From positions 3,430-67,429 of the forward strand of contig CAZDAW010000006.1 in the NCBI GenBank assembly GCA_964503685.1: a stretch of 64,000 nt of DNA, given 5' to 3'. Positions within the stretch are counted from its first letter, which is position 1. Each line of letters starts with the position of its first letter. The stretch comes from CAZDAW01 sp964503685 (lineage in GTDB: Bacteria; Chloroflexota; Anaerolineae; Anaerolineales; Anaerolineaceae). A program made the translations under genes and the position numbers. The notes beneath the pieces were generated by a model, which was given only the letters and a program-made list of their open reading frames with translations, was not told the DNA's origin and did no database searches. Positions 26,671-35,836 of the stretch are shown here, piece after piece.

Positions 26671-28134
26671 ATGCGCATCCCTCTCGACAGAAATTCCGCC
26701 GTACCTCTCTACCAGCAGATCGTCAACTGGCTGAGGGATAATATCCGCTCCGGCAGCTTGCCGGTCAACACGCGTTTGCCCGCCAGCCGGGCGCTATCTG
26801 AAAAGCTGGGTGTCAGCCGCATCACGGTGCTGAATGCTTACGCCGCCCTGGAAAGTGAAGGGTTGATCGTTTCCCGTTTGAACAGCGGCGTTTTTGTGGC
26901 GCCCTTCGCTGCAACTCGGCGCCAGGCATCCGACCCGAAGAAAATGCGCTGGCCGCTCTGGCAATTAGAGGCTGCCGGAGAAGCGGAGCTGGCGGCCGCG
27001 CCAACGCCAACGCCGCACAGCCTCTGCCCGAATCCGGTTTCTTTTACCGGGGTGGGCGACCCGCGCCAGTTCCCCCTGAAGGAGTTCGAAAGGACGCTAC
27101 GGGATGTTCTGCGCCGCGATGGGATAACCGCCCTGGAGTACGGCCCGTTTGACAGCGGTTACTCGCCCCTGCGCGAGACGGTGATCCACGTGCTGGCAAG
27201 CCAGGGGATTCAGGCTCATCCCGAAGAGGTGTTGATCACGTCTGGCTCGCAGCAGGCGCTGGCGTTGATCTGCCAGGTGTTGCTGAAAGCGGGGGATACG
27301 GTTCTCGTCGAGAAGCCCACCTATAACCTGGCCATTGAATTGTTTCAGGCGGCGGGGGTAAAGATCATCGGCGCGCCGGTGGATGAATTTGGGATGCAGG
27401 TGGATCTGCTGGAACCTCTGCTGCAGCAGCATCACCCGAAATTGATTTACACCATTCCCAATTTCCAAAACCCGAGCGGAGTTTGTTTGAGCGCAGCCCG
27501 CCGGGGACAGTTGCTGTCTCTGGCAGAGCGCTATAATTGCCCGATCATCGAGGATGATTTTGCCGGCGACCTGCGCTACGAGGGGCGCGCCCAGCCGGCC
27601 ATCAAGGCGCTCGATCAAGGGGGGACGGTCATATACGTGGGGACGTTTTCCAAAATGCTGATGCCCGGTTTGCGCATCGGTTATTTGCTGGCAAGGGGTC
27701 CGATTCTGAAGAAGCTGGCCTGCCAGAAAAAAGTATCTGATTTGACGACCAGCCCGCTTATGCAGCGCGTTCTTGACCGCTATGTAACCGTCGGGCGTTA
27801 CCAGGTTTATTTGCGGCGTTCTGTCCGCCTTTACCGCAGCCGGCGTGATGTTATGCTGACTGCAATCCGCAGCCAACTGCCGAAATGCAAGGTCGCTTCA
27901 CCCCAGGGTGGGTTGTTCATCTGGCTGAAATTGCCTGAAGGGGCATCCTCGCCTGAACTGCTGCCGCTGGCGCAGGCGATGGGGGTCGAATTCGCTCCCG
28001 GGACGCGCTTCTTTGCCAACCCGGCAGAGGGCGAGCCGTTCATCCGCCTGAACTTTGCCGCCTGCACGCCCGAAGAGATCGGCCTGGGAATCCAGCGGTT
28101 GCGCGATGCGCTGGATCGGCTGCCTGCGGCGTGA
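26671..28134 (+). CDS. MocR/PdxR family regulator (GntR helix-turn-helix fused to aminotransferase domain)
   Basis: A 487-residue fusion. The N-terminal GntR winged helix (1-75) has VPLYQQIVNWLRDNIRSGSL and the recognition region LSEKLGVSRITVLNAY. The rest is a fold-type I aminotransferase-like domain with ITSGSQQALALI near 190, NFQNPSGV near 265, DDFAGDLRY near 290 and the PLP Lys in VGTFSKML near 325. Such regulators sense PLP or amino compounds, as in PdxR and GabR. It faces the aldo/keto reductase gene across direct repeats and may regulate it and itself (inference). Confidence 0.92.
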   Translation: MRIPLDRNSAVPLYQQIVNWLRDNIRSGSLPVNTRLPASRALSEKLGVSRITVLNAYAALESEGLIVSRLNSGVFVAPFAATRRQASDPKKMRWPLWQLEAAGEAELAAAPTPTPHSLCPNPVSFTGVGDPRQFPLKEFERTLRDVLRRDGITALEYGPFDSGYSPLRETVIHVLASQGIQAHPEEVLITSGSQQALALICQVLLKAGDTVLVEKPTYNLAIELFQAAGVKIIGAPVDEFGMQVDLLEPLLQQHHPKLIYTIPNFQNPSGVCLSAARRGQLLSLAERYNCPIIEDDFAGDLRYEGRAQPAIKALDQGGTVIYVGTFSKMLMPGLRIGYLLARGPILKKLACQKKVSDLTTSPLMQRVLDRYVTVGRYQVYLRRSVRLYRSRRDVMLTAIRSQLPKCKVASPQGGLFIWLKLPEGASSPELLPLAQAMGVEFAPGTRFFANPAEGEPFIRLNFAACTPEEIGLGIQRLRDALDRLPAA

Positions 28135-28154
28135 TGTTTCGCGTGCGCTGATGG

Positions 28155-28259
28155 ATGAGGATTGACCTGGCGGCAGCCATCGCCTCTAAAATCATCATGA
28201 AGCCGCGCGATCGCTGGCCGCTGTTCGAGGAGGGCATCATTCCGACGGTGGTGGATTAG
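28155..28259 (+). CDS. Possible 34-residue peptide or gene remnant
   Basis: A short frame starting with ATG and ending in TAG encodes a peptide with balanced composition (MRIDLAAAIASKIIMKP at its start, FEEGIIPTVVD at its end). It lies 20 bases after the MocR gene, without a clear ribosome site. I do not recognise it. It could be the C-terminal scrap of a larger lost gene. Low confidence. Confidence 0.2.
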   Translation: MRIDLAAAIASKIIMKPRDRWPLFEEGIIPTVVD

Positions 28260-28362
28260 AGAAGGTTCAGGCATAAGGCAATTCAGACCCTGAAATAATC
28301 AACCCCACCCCGGGTCGCCCCACTTGCGGGCGAGTTGTCTCTTTCACATGGCAAGAGGCCCT

Positions 28363-30594
28363 TCAATTTGAGTGGGTGAAATTGGAGTCCAGGGTGAAAT
28401 AAAAAGTTGAACCTTGATCGATTTTAGATTCCGCCCAAATATCGCCGCCAAGGCGGTTGATGATCCGTTTGACCAAAGCCAGCCCGATTCCGGTGCCCTC
28501 GAAATCCTGGGCGGTATCCAGCCTCTGAAATGCATTGAACATTTTGTCGTGATCAGCCATATCAAAACCGATACCGTTATCGCGAACGTAATAGGCCGTT
28601 TTCATGTTGTCCAATTGCATCGTTCCCAATTCAATGACGGCGTCAGGCTTTTTGCTGGTGTATTTCCAGGCGTTGCCCAGCAGGTTTTCCAGGGCGATGC
28701 GCATCAGGTTGTAGTCGGCGCGGACGGAAATGGAGGCAGCCGCCTTGAATTCAACGTTTCGCTCCGGTTCGGCCTGACGAAAATTATGAATGATTTCCTG
28801 CGCCATATCGCTGAGGTTGATTTCTGAAATCTGCATTTCAACGTGGGTGACGCGCGACAACCTGAGCAAATCGTTGATCAGTTGGTCCATTTGTTTGCAT
28901 ACGGTCACGATGTTGTCAATATAATGTTTGCCTGTTTCATCTAATTTCTGATCATAATCTTCCGCCAGCATCCGGCTGTAGCCAACGATTCTTCGCAGGG
29001 GTCCCTGAAGATCGTGCGAGATCGAATAAGAGAATGCCCCCAGCTCGCGGTTGGCGATTTTCAGCTGTTCGGTTCGTTCGTTCACCCGCTTTTCGAGTTC
29101 GGCATTAAATTTCATGATTTCTTCTCTGGCGCGAATCCGTTCGGTGATATCCAGCAAGGTTCCCATGGGGGCCGGTTTTCCCTCGTAGATTAACCGGCCT
29201 CCCAGAACGACGACGTTGATCACCTGACCATCTTTGCGTATAAGGCGGCATTCATATTGTATTTGACTGGAATCATCCTCCAGACGCCGCCTCATATTTT
29301 CCATGACCAACTCGTAACTGTCTGGATGGATGATATCTTCTATTTGAGTCCCTATGAGATCTTCGAGAGAGTACCCCAGGATACGCGCCAGAGATTGGTT
29401 GGCGTAACGGATCACCCCGTTTTGAACGATGAACACCCCGGCCAGTGTGTTTTCACTCAAAGCCCTGAAGCGGTTCTCGCTTTCGGTTAAAGAGGAGAAC
29501 GACTCGTGTAGGCGCCGGGTCATCTGGTCGAAGGCGCGCGCCAGTTCGCCGACTTCATCACTGCGGTTGATATCCAGAGAAATATCCAGGTCGCCCTCGG
29601 TAATTTTTCGGGCGGCTTTGGTTATTTTTTCAATTGGCTTGGCAAGCGTTCGTGAAGTTATCAGACCAATGATACTGGAAACGAACGCCACGAGGATGAT
29701 GAGGAGGATAAAATAATCACGCGTTTCTTTCCAGGGCAAATAGGCTTCGGTTGCTTCCTGCTCGATGAGCAGCGCCAGCCCGGAATATTTAAGTGGCGTA
29801 TACGCGCCCACCACTCTTGTTTCGCGGTAATCGACGTAGTATTCGCTCACCCCGGAATGGCCCGCCAGCGCTTGCGAGGCTCCAAAACTGTTGACTTTTA
29901 ATTCCAGTTCGGTCTGATTTTCAATCAGCCCCTTTTGTTTTAACGATTCGGTAAAAAAGGAGGGAGTGACGAACATGCCTTCCGAGTTGATCAGATAGAC
30001 GTCGGTCTTGTTTCCCGGCATCGAAGCCTGGATCATCTCGTTCAATGCGTTCGTGGGTATGGCGAGAAGAGCCATTCCGATCACCTCATCCTGCCGGAGA
30101 ATCGGGGTTGCAATGATGATAATCAGATTTCCGTCCGCTCTGCTGATGACCGGGCCGAAAACGCTGGTCTGCCCGTTCATGGCGGCCTGAAAATAGGGCC
30201 TGTCTTTAATATTCGGTTTGGTATCAGCGAGATTAGCCACGGTATCGCCGTTGCGGTCGTGTACAGCAATGCCGGTATAGAAGGCATTTTCTTTATCCAT
30301 AGTTTCCAGATAGGATCTGATTCCTTCAGGATTCATAGCGATGGTGGCAGGCATATTGGCAAAGACCTTGATATCTTTTACCCGATCGTCCAGCCAGCGG
30401 TTCATCGATGAAGAGAGCAGCGATGATTGAATTGCCAGATCGTATTTAATTCTTTCCTGCAAGACGCGCCGACTCTGATTAAGAATTAATATCCCCATAA
30501 CAGTCAATGGAACAGTGACTATTAAAAAAGTAAACACTAAAAAGCGGGCTTGCATCGAATGCTTCAGATACGAGGGGGATAATTTTTTTGCCAT
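28363..30594 (-). CDS. Cache-HAMP-PAS sensor histidine kinase
   Basis: A 743-residue membrane kinase. Helix 1 at about 18-38, a large outside double-Cache domain (about 45-290; FYTGIAVHDRNGDTVAN and KDRPYFQAAMNG are typical), helix 2 near 297-318, HAMP near 320-375 (AKPIEKITKAARKI), PAS near 380-500 (ALSENTLAGVFIVQNG), coiled coil, HisKA with phospho-acceptor His in SYSISHDLQGPLRR near 525, and HATPase with LENLLGNAWKYT, RDNGIGFD and GTGIGLALVK. The SHDLQGPLR H-box is of the phytochrome-like HisKA subclass. No response regulator gene is adjacent, so it is an orphan. The Cache domain suggests a small organic ligand. Confidence 0.93.
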   Translation of the reverse strand: MAKKLSPSYLKHSMQARFLVFTFLIVTVPLTVMGILILNQSRRVLQERIKYDLAIQSSLLSSSMNRWLDDRVKDIKVFANMPATIAMNPEGIRSYLETMDKENAFYTGIAVHDRNGDTVANLADTKPNIKDRPYFQAAMNGQTSVFGPVISRADGNLIIIIATPILRQDEVIGMALLAIPTNALNEMIQASMPGNKTDVYLINSEGMFVTPSFFTESLKQKGLIENQTELELKVNSFGASQALAGHSGVSEYYVDYRETRVVGAYTPLKYSGLALLIEQEATEAYLPWKETRDYFILLIILVAFVSSIIGLITSRTLAKPIEKITKAARKITEGDLDISLDINRSDEVGELARAFDQMTRRLHESFSSLTESENRFRALSENTLAGVFIVQNGVIRYANQSLARILGYSLEDLIGTQIEDIIHPDSYELVMENMRRRLEDDSSQIQYECRLIRKDGQVINVVVLGGRLIYEGKPAPMGTLLDITERIRAREEIMKFNAELEKRVNERTEQLKIANRELGAFSYSISHDLQGPLRRIVGYSRMLAEDYDQKLDETGKHYIDNIVTVCKQMDQLINDLLRLSRVTHVEMQISEINLSDMAQEIIHNFRQAEPERNVEFKAAASISVRADYNLMRIALENLLGNAWKYTSKKPDAVIELGTMQLDNMKTAYYVRDNGIGFDMADHDKMFNAFQRLDTAQDFEGTGIGLALVKRIINRLGGDIWAESKIDQGSTFYFTLDSNFTHSN

Positions 30595-31002
30595 CCTCTT
30601 TTATTCCTCGGAATCAATAGAACAGCCCATTAACGATAAATGATTTGTAATCATTATTGCATAAGCCGCATTAAGAGTCAATGCAGGGTGAATTGACCTT
30701 GCCGTAACGATAATTAATCCAAGTTGCCACCTGGATGTCGTGGCAATCTCGGATTGTGACGTTGAGACTGTTTCGTCGGGCAAAAAGCGCCCTTCTCGCA
30801 GCGACAAACGCAGAGATTGTTGTCAGGGTAGCAACTTGAGTTAATTATGACAAACCCCTGAACTTTAGCCGTGTTATCTGACTTTGTAAAAAACCCTGCT
30901 TAAGAATAACGCACATTGATATCCCTTATTCCCGCGGTTATAATAGCCGGAGCAGTGGGTTCGTTCAATTCATAAACAATCCCCGCACAGGTGATCCGGC
31001 GC
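30595..31002. other. 408-bp spacer containing a family 1 repeat and probable promoters
   Basis: Apart from the repeat element at 30716-30843 the spacer is AT-rich. It must hold the promoter of the leftward kinase gene (30600-30710) and whatever drives the rightward chimeric frame. No other gene was seen. Confidence 0.4.
30716..30843. repeat. Small inverted-terminal repeat element, family 1 (copy A)
   Basis: About 128 bp bounded by AATCCAAGTTGCC and GTAGCAACTTGAGTT, imperfect inverted copies of each other, themselves inside TAATTAA / TTAATTA flanks. The internal core (GGCAATCTCGG, TTTCGTCGGGCAAAAAGCGC, CTTCTCGCAG, GCAGAGATTGTTG) is shared with copies at 39241, 41710 and, in part, 54180. It has no coding capacity. 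The layout is that of a miniature inverted-repeat element. Confidence 0.7.
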
Positions 31003-31542
31003 ATGGAAACCCCGATGGCGATTCTTTCAGCCAAGCTCTTCATCCCCCCGCGGCGAGCGATGCTCGTTCCGCGCCCGCGGCTGGTTGAACGCCTGACCCG
31101 GGCTCTGCAGGTCCCCCTTACACTGATATCCGCCCCGGCCGGTACATCACCCCGCCGGGCGCTCAAGACGCTGCAGGTTCTGAATTATATGGGGTTTCAC
31201 GTTATCGGCTGGGCAGGCCTGACGACGGGCGCCCTTTCCAGTCTGGAAGAAATCGAAGCCCGTCACGGGGCGGAGATCGAACAGATTGCCCGAAGCATCT
31301 TTCGCAGCCTCCAGCGCAGGGCTTCTCTGCGACCGTCCATTTTCATGCTGGCGCTCTTCAGGGTCGAGCAGATGATCTGGCGCAATGAGAGAGCGGATTC
31401 GGTTTCTCGCCGCTATTGGGAAGAGAAGGGCTGGCTCGACCCTCGCCGGACATTCTTCGTGGAGCAGTCTGTTTCTCCGTTGAAGGTCGCCCTGGCGCGC
31501 CTGCTGGCGGCGGCCATAACACGGTTTCGCGCCGGATATTGA
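31003..31542 (+). pseudogene. Chimeric fragment: MalT/LuxR-type N terminus joined to an unrelated C terminus
   Basis: The first 45 or so residues (LSAKLFIPPRRAMLVPRPRL, then LTLISAPAG) are the opening of a MalT-like LuxR ATPase, but the frame leaves the family exactly where the Walker A loop (normally GFGKTT) should start. The remaining 130 residues (LKTLQVLNYMGFHVIGWAGL, FRVEQMIWRNERADS, YWEEKGWLDP) read like the C-terminal part of another protein, perhaps a flavodoxin-type oxidoreductase. I cannot assign it firmly. The likely origin is a deletion that joined two genes. Whether the chimera is expressed is unknown. ATGs at 31003 and 31015 are possible starts. Confidence 0.5.
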
Positions 31543-31561
31543 GCTGTAATCCTGTCTGTGT

Positions 31562-32200
31562 TCAGTTGGTCAATTTTGCGCCATTGAGTATTCCCATGCG
31601 CCGCAGGTCTGCTTCCAGTTGCCGGGCTGATTGGAAATGGATCGTCTGAAAACCCAGCGTTCTGGCAGCAGTGATGTTGGCGGCGTAGTCGTCGATGAAC
31701 AGGCACTCATCAGCCGGGCGCCCGGCGCGTGCCAGCACTATTTCATAAATTGCCTGATCCGGTTTGACGACCCCTGCTTCTCCTGAAATCACCATTCCGT
31801 CGAACCACTCGAAGAACGGATACAGAGGGCGCACCGTGTTGAATTTTTCGGCCGGCCAGTTGCTCAAAACATAGAGCGGATATCCGGCGTCTTTCAGCCT
31901 GCCCAGGATATCCACCACAGGCTGGATGGGTCCTCCTAACGAATCCAGATAATGCTCGTCATAAGCGTAGATCAGCTCGCGGTATTCGGGAAACCGGGCA
32001 GACAGCAGCGCAGTTGCCTCGGCGAACGGGCGCCCGCGGTCCTGCTCCCTGATCCATCCGGGGAAATCCACCTCTTTCATATAACGGTCGACTGCCTGCC
32101 GGTCGAGGCCCAGCTTATCGCAGTACAGGTAATACGGACTCCAATCCAGCAAAACGCCCCCAATATCAAAAATGATCGCCGGCGTTGCTTTATTATTCAT
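31562..32200 (-). CDS. HAD family hydrolase
   Basis: A 212-residue haloacid-dehalogenase superfamily protein. Motif I FDIGGVLLDW near residues 11-20 gives the nucleophile Asp (the second Asp of DxD is replaced by Gly, as in epoxide-hydrolase-N/YihX-like members). Motif II is LYVLSNWP near 117, the Lys is in GVVKPDQAIY near 155 and the acidic motif IV is CLFIDDYAANI near 180. Members dephosphorylate sugar phosphates or dehalogenate. The ATG at 32200 is preferred over an upstream GTG at 32254, because a TTATAC -10-like element lies between them (32230-32235). Confidence 0.88.
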   Translation of the reverse strand: MNNKATPAIIFDIGGVLLDWSPYYLYCDKLGLDRQAVDRYMKEVDFPGWIREQDRGRPFAEATALLSARFPEYRELIYAYDEHYLDSLGGPIQPVVDILGRLKDAGYPLYVLSNWPAEKFNTVRPLYPFFEWFDGMVISGEAGVVKPDQAIYEIVLARAGRPADECLFIDDYAANITAARTLGFQTIHFQSARQLEADLRRMGILNGAKLTN

Positions 32201-32315
32201 AGACAATAGTGTATCTTTCTTTTGTGTGTGGTATAACCTCCAGGATTTTAACACAAAAAGCCGGCTATGGATTACGCTGAAAACTTATTGAATTTTATTT
32301 CCAGGCGGGCGGTTT

Positions 32316-34613
32316 TCAGGAAAATAGGCGCAATTTCAATAAATCTAACCCAAATGTATAAATTATTACTGATCCAATAAGGGCGCCGATCAAATCGATA
32401 CTGATCGGCGTCATCAGGATGCCCTGCGTAGTAAGTAAAATGACAGCAGAGATATCCACAATCGTGCTCAAGATCAGAGCTTTGCCAGGCCGCGACTTCC
32501 AGAAATGGCCGTGTTGTTCACGAATCAAATATATATTGGCCTGCCCGGTAAAAACCAGCATGGCAAAGACCAGAGTTTGAAGTTGCGCTAAATTAAGTTG
32601 GTAGATATCGCGCCCGAGGAAAAAAATTGCAAAGGAGAACACTAGCCAGGCAAAGGCCATTGTCAGCGACACGATGACAAGCGGTTTAATGGCCCAGCGT
32701 TCGGGTTTGCGAGAATAAGAAACCTGATCAGAGGCGAGTGACATGGTTATAAAATCGTTGGCAAATAATAACAAAACCACCAGACGGGGGGTAGTGACGA
32801 AAACTCCGGTCAGGAGAAGCCCCAGACTGAGAAATAACCCGATTTGAAATGTCTTGATAACCTTATTATAAGTATAGGTTAACATTCGCCGATAAATTTG
32901 GCGACCTGTCTTTATAGTCGATAAGATGTCGCTCAATCCAGGATTTGAAAGAATCGCGCTGGCAGCAAATTTTGCAACATCGATTGCATTAGCCATGGCG
33001 ATACCAACCTCCGCCTGTTTCAAAGCGGGTGCATCATTGACGCCGTCGCCCGTCATACCCACAACATGGCCGGCTTGTTGAAATCTTTGGACTACGTGAT
33101 ACTTATCTTCTGGCAGCACTCCGGCAACAACATCACAATCAAATACGTGGTCATTCAAACCTTGTCGAATTTTATCTGCCTGACAAACAATATTTCCCAA
33201 TCCGACTTGCGCCGCAATAGCCCGGGCGGTTGCCAGGCTATCTCCTGTGATCATGACGATACGTATTGATAGTTCTTGCAGATTACGGATAAGTGATTTC
33301 GAATCTTCTCTTGGGGGATCATATAAACCGATCAAACCTGCCAACTCTAAATGTTCTTCTTCCCCAATTGCGATTGCGATCACGCGATAGCCCTTATCAG
33401 CGAGGCGTTCCACATCTTCATCAATACTTAAACCATTATGCACAAGATCTGCGACGTTTTGGGGATATCCTTTAATAATGCGGAGTGTGCGCTGACCGGT
33501 TTGTACAATCGCCTCGGTGTATTTGGTTGAAGGATCAAAAGGGTTAAAGTGTAATTTCTGGGTTTCTTCATATAACCCACCCTCCCGCGCGGCTTTGATG
33601 ATTGCCAGGTCGATCGGGTCTTGAGAGGATTCGTCTGAACCAAGCGCAGCCATCCGCAGGATTTCATCTTCTTTGTTTGATGCAAAGGGATAGATAGCTG
33701 AAACTACAAGTTGATTTTTCGTGATCGTTCCAGTTTTATCGATGCATAGAACGTCCATTGCTGCGGCTTCTTCAATAGCCGATAAACGGGTCACCAAAAT
33801 ACCCTGGTTTGCTAATTCCTGCGCTCCAAGGGCAGATGCCAGGGTAAAGGTAGCCGGTAAAGCAACAGGAACAGATGCCACTAAAAGCATTAATGCGAAC
33901 GGGACAGCTTCTGTAAAAGGAATGGCATTGATCCGCGAATAAATCAACACGCATGCAACAAGGACTGAGTCCAGAATAATCAAGTATTTAACGAGGCCAA
34001 CAATCGTAGTCTCAAGATGGCTGACGGTTTTTGCAACGTGGACTAACTCGGCTGTTTTGCCATAATAAGTATTGATTCCAGTGGCCGTAATTTTGCCGGT
34101 TGCTTCACCGCGCTGGATGATGCCGCCGGCGTAAACCGTTTCTTTTGGTCCAATCTCTACTGGGAGTGATTCGCCCGTTAAAGCAGATTGATCTACTGAG
34201 AGGTATCCATCTATCAGAATAAGATCGGCTGGTATCAAGTCTCCCATACGGAGGTGTACAATGTCTCCGGGAACTAATTCTTTTGAGGATAGAATCTGCC
34301 AGTTGTTATCTCTCAGAACGCGGACTTTAACGATTAAACGTTTTTGCAATAACGCTAAAGCATTTTGCGCCTTGTTTTCTTGCAAGAAGCTGATAACAGC
34401 GTTGAATATCAGTAAAATTCCCAGGATGGCGGCTTGAGTATATCTGCCAATCATTAACTCTAAAACAATACTGGCCTCCAGCATCCAGGGAACCGGTCCC
34501 CACAGTTTTTTAAGAAGAACGAGGATTAAACGAGGTTTTTCCTCAGGAATAGCATTCGGCCCGTATTTGAGTAAACTGGCTTGTGCTTCAGTGGTATTCA
34601 AACCTTGCATCAT
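32316..34613 (-). CDS. P-type ATPase, plasma-membrane proton-pump (P3A) type
   Basis: About 765 residues, with an N-terminal segment GLNTTEAQASLLKYGPNAIPEE, TGES actuator motif in SALTGESLPVEIG, the phosphorylated Asp in CIDKTGTITKNQL, and the hinge TGDGVNDAPALKQAEVGIAM. The lack of a heavy-metal domain and the DKTGTITKNQL and NAIPEEK wording match the H+-exporting P3A class, known from plants, fungi, archaea and some bacteria. About eight to ten membrane helices are visible. ATGs at 34610, 34613 and 34631 are all possible, and an AGGGA lies just before the inner pair. It would export protons and build membrane potential. Confidence 0.9.
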   Translation of the reverse strand: MMQGLNTTEAQASLLKYGPNAIPEEKPRLILVLLKKLWGPVPWMLEASIVLELMIGRYTQAAILGILLIFNAVISFLQENKAQNALALLQKRLIVKVRVLRDNNWQILSSKELVPGDIVHLRMGDLIPADLILIDGYLSVDQSALTGESLPVEIGPKETVYAGGIIQRGEATGKITATGINTYYGKTAELVHVAKTVSHLETTIVGLVKYLIILDSVLVACVLIYSRINAIPFTEAVPFALMLLVASVPVALPATFTLASALGAQELANQGILVTRLSAIEEAAAMDVLCIDKTGTITKNQLVVSAIYPFASNKEDEILRMAALGSDESSQDPIDLAIIKAAREGGLYEETQKLHFNPFDPSTKYTEAIVQTGQRTLRIIKGYPQNVADLVHNGLSIDEDVERLADKGYRVIAIAIGEEEHLELAGLIGLYDPPREDSKSLIRNLQELSIRIVMITGDSLATARAIAAQVGLGNIVCQADKIRQGLNDHVFDCDVVAGVLPEDKYHVVQRFQQAGHVVGMTGDGVNDAPALKQAEVGIAMANAIDVAKFAASAILSNPGLSDILSTIKTGRQIYRRMLTYTYNKVIKTFQIGLFLSLGLLLTGVFVTTPRLVVLLLFANDFITMSLASDQVSYSRKPERWAIKPLVIVSLTMAFAWLVFSFAIFFLGRDIYQLNLAQLQTLVFAMLVFTGQANIYLIREQHGHFWKSRPGKALILSTIVDISAVILLTTQGILMTPISIDLIGALIGSVIIYTFGLDLLKLRLFS

Positions 34614-34673
34614 TTCCCTTTTGCGTAACATCGCAGATTAATTATATACGAGACTAGGGCAATCGCATCTAAA

Positions 34674-34875
34674 TAACGTGAATTCGGGTGTAGAAAAATT
34701 GACCCGTTTTTGTCACTGCGAGCCCTCTTTGAGGGCGAAGCAGTCTCTCTTATCCCATGAAAGAGATGGCTTACCCTTCGGGTACGATGTCAGTCGCTTA
34801 ACGTAGCGTATCCCGCAGGGGCGCTCCTTCGCGATGACAGCAAAATTTATGATTGATGCATCATCGGTTATATTT
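34674..34875. repeat. Repeat element related to family 2
   Basis: It starts with TAACGTGAATTCGGG, the family 2 left end, and contains TGTCACTGCGAG, GAAGCAGTCTC, a palindrome around GATGGCTTACC and the segment CTTCGGGTACGATGTCAGTC shared with 10064 and 51065. No matching right end was found, so it is probably truncated or composite. It fills most of the 460-bp space between the P-type ATPase gene and the ABC permease gene, where no gene was seen. Confidence 0.5.
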
Positions 34876-35041
34876 TCTTCTGTAGAGCAAGTAAAACCGG
34901 GCATGAGCGTTATCCGGATTTACTCTAAATGATAAAACAGGCAAACAGCATGGTTGTCAGCCATAAGATGCAATTGCCCTGCATACGAGACCGGAGAAAG
35001 TCTATGACTGTTAAGCAACCCTGTTAACTGAATAATGAAAT

Positions 35042-35076
35042 AAAAAGAGCATGGTGTTGATTGCCATGCTCTTTTT
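35042..35076. terminator. Rho-independent terminator
   Basis: A 13-bp perfect inverted repeat (AAAAAGAGCATGG with CCATGCTCTTTTT) with a 9-base loop, lying just after the stop of the ABC permease gene on the minus strand. Its A and T runs allow bidirectional use. Confidence 0.85.
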
Positions 35077-35098
35077 ATTTTTTCTTACAGGTATGATC

Positions 35099-35836
35099 TC
35101 AGTTATTATCGCTGTTCATTTTTCGGCTGAACACCAGAATGGCGATGACCAGTATTGCAACCGCATACCCGATGACCCACCACAGATGGGGGAAAATGGA
35201 GGCGTAATCGCCGTTGAGGGCGGCCCGGGCGGCATCAACGGCGTGGGCAAACGGCAGCAGGTAGGCGATCGATTTGAAGGCGCCTCCCACCAGGTTCAAA
35301 TCGAACCAGGTGCCGCTGAGCCATGCGCTTAAGTTGGTCAGCAGCGCGCCGCAGATGCCCCCGACCTGCTTATCGGTAAAGATGCTCCCGGTCAATAAAC
35401 CGATGGCGATGAAGAAAATGGTTGCCGGGGTAAGGATGACGATGGCGAACAGCACGTTCAGGTTTATCGCCAACCCCAGAAAGAAAGCGGCGATAAAGCA
35501 GATGACGGATTGCGCCAGCGCCATGGGGATGAGCGGCAGGGTGTAACCGAGAATGAAATCGGACGAAGTGAGCGGCGAAGCAAACAGGCGCATCAGAAAC
35601 GACGTGGTTCTATCCTTGGCGATCAGCATGCCTGAAAACAGGGACAGGAACGACAGACCGAAAACAGCGATCCCCGGTACGAGGCTTTCGATCCTGAACA
35701 GATCGATCGGGATATTGGACTGGATGGCGGAAAGCAGAAGCAGCACCACCAGGGGAAATCCGATGCCGAAGGCCAGATTCAAAGGGTCTCTGAGCAGTTC
35801 TTTGCGGTTGCGTGAAGCGAATATCATTAATTTCAT
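35099..35836 (-). CDS. ABC-2 type exporter permease
   Basis: A 245-residue permease with six helices and the ABC-2 hallmark order: ASRNRKELLRDPLNLAFG elbow near 6-25, SLFSGMLIAKDRTTSFLMRL near 75-95 and ASPLTSSDFILGY near 97-110, ending in a short hydrophilic tail. GGAG lies 8 bases before the ATG at 35836, which overlaps the ATPase stop as ATGA. A longer frame to 36049 only reads through the ATPase gene. It forms the third gene of an AbrB-ATPase-permease operon. The cargo is unknown. Confidence 0.88.
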   Translation of the reverse strand: MKLMIFASRNRKELLRDPLNLAFGIGFPLVVLLLLSAIQSNIPIDLFRIESLVPGIAVFGLSFLSLFSGMLIAKDRTTSFLMRLFASPLTSSDFILGYTLPLIPMALAQSVICFIAAFFLGLAINLNVLFAIVILTPATIFFIAIGLLTGSIFTDKQVGGICGALLTNLSAWLSGTWFDLNLVGGAFKSIAYLLPFAHAVDAARAALNGDYASIFPHLWWVIGYAVAILVIAILVFSRKMNSDNN

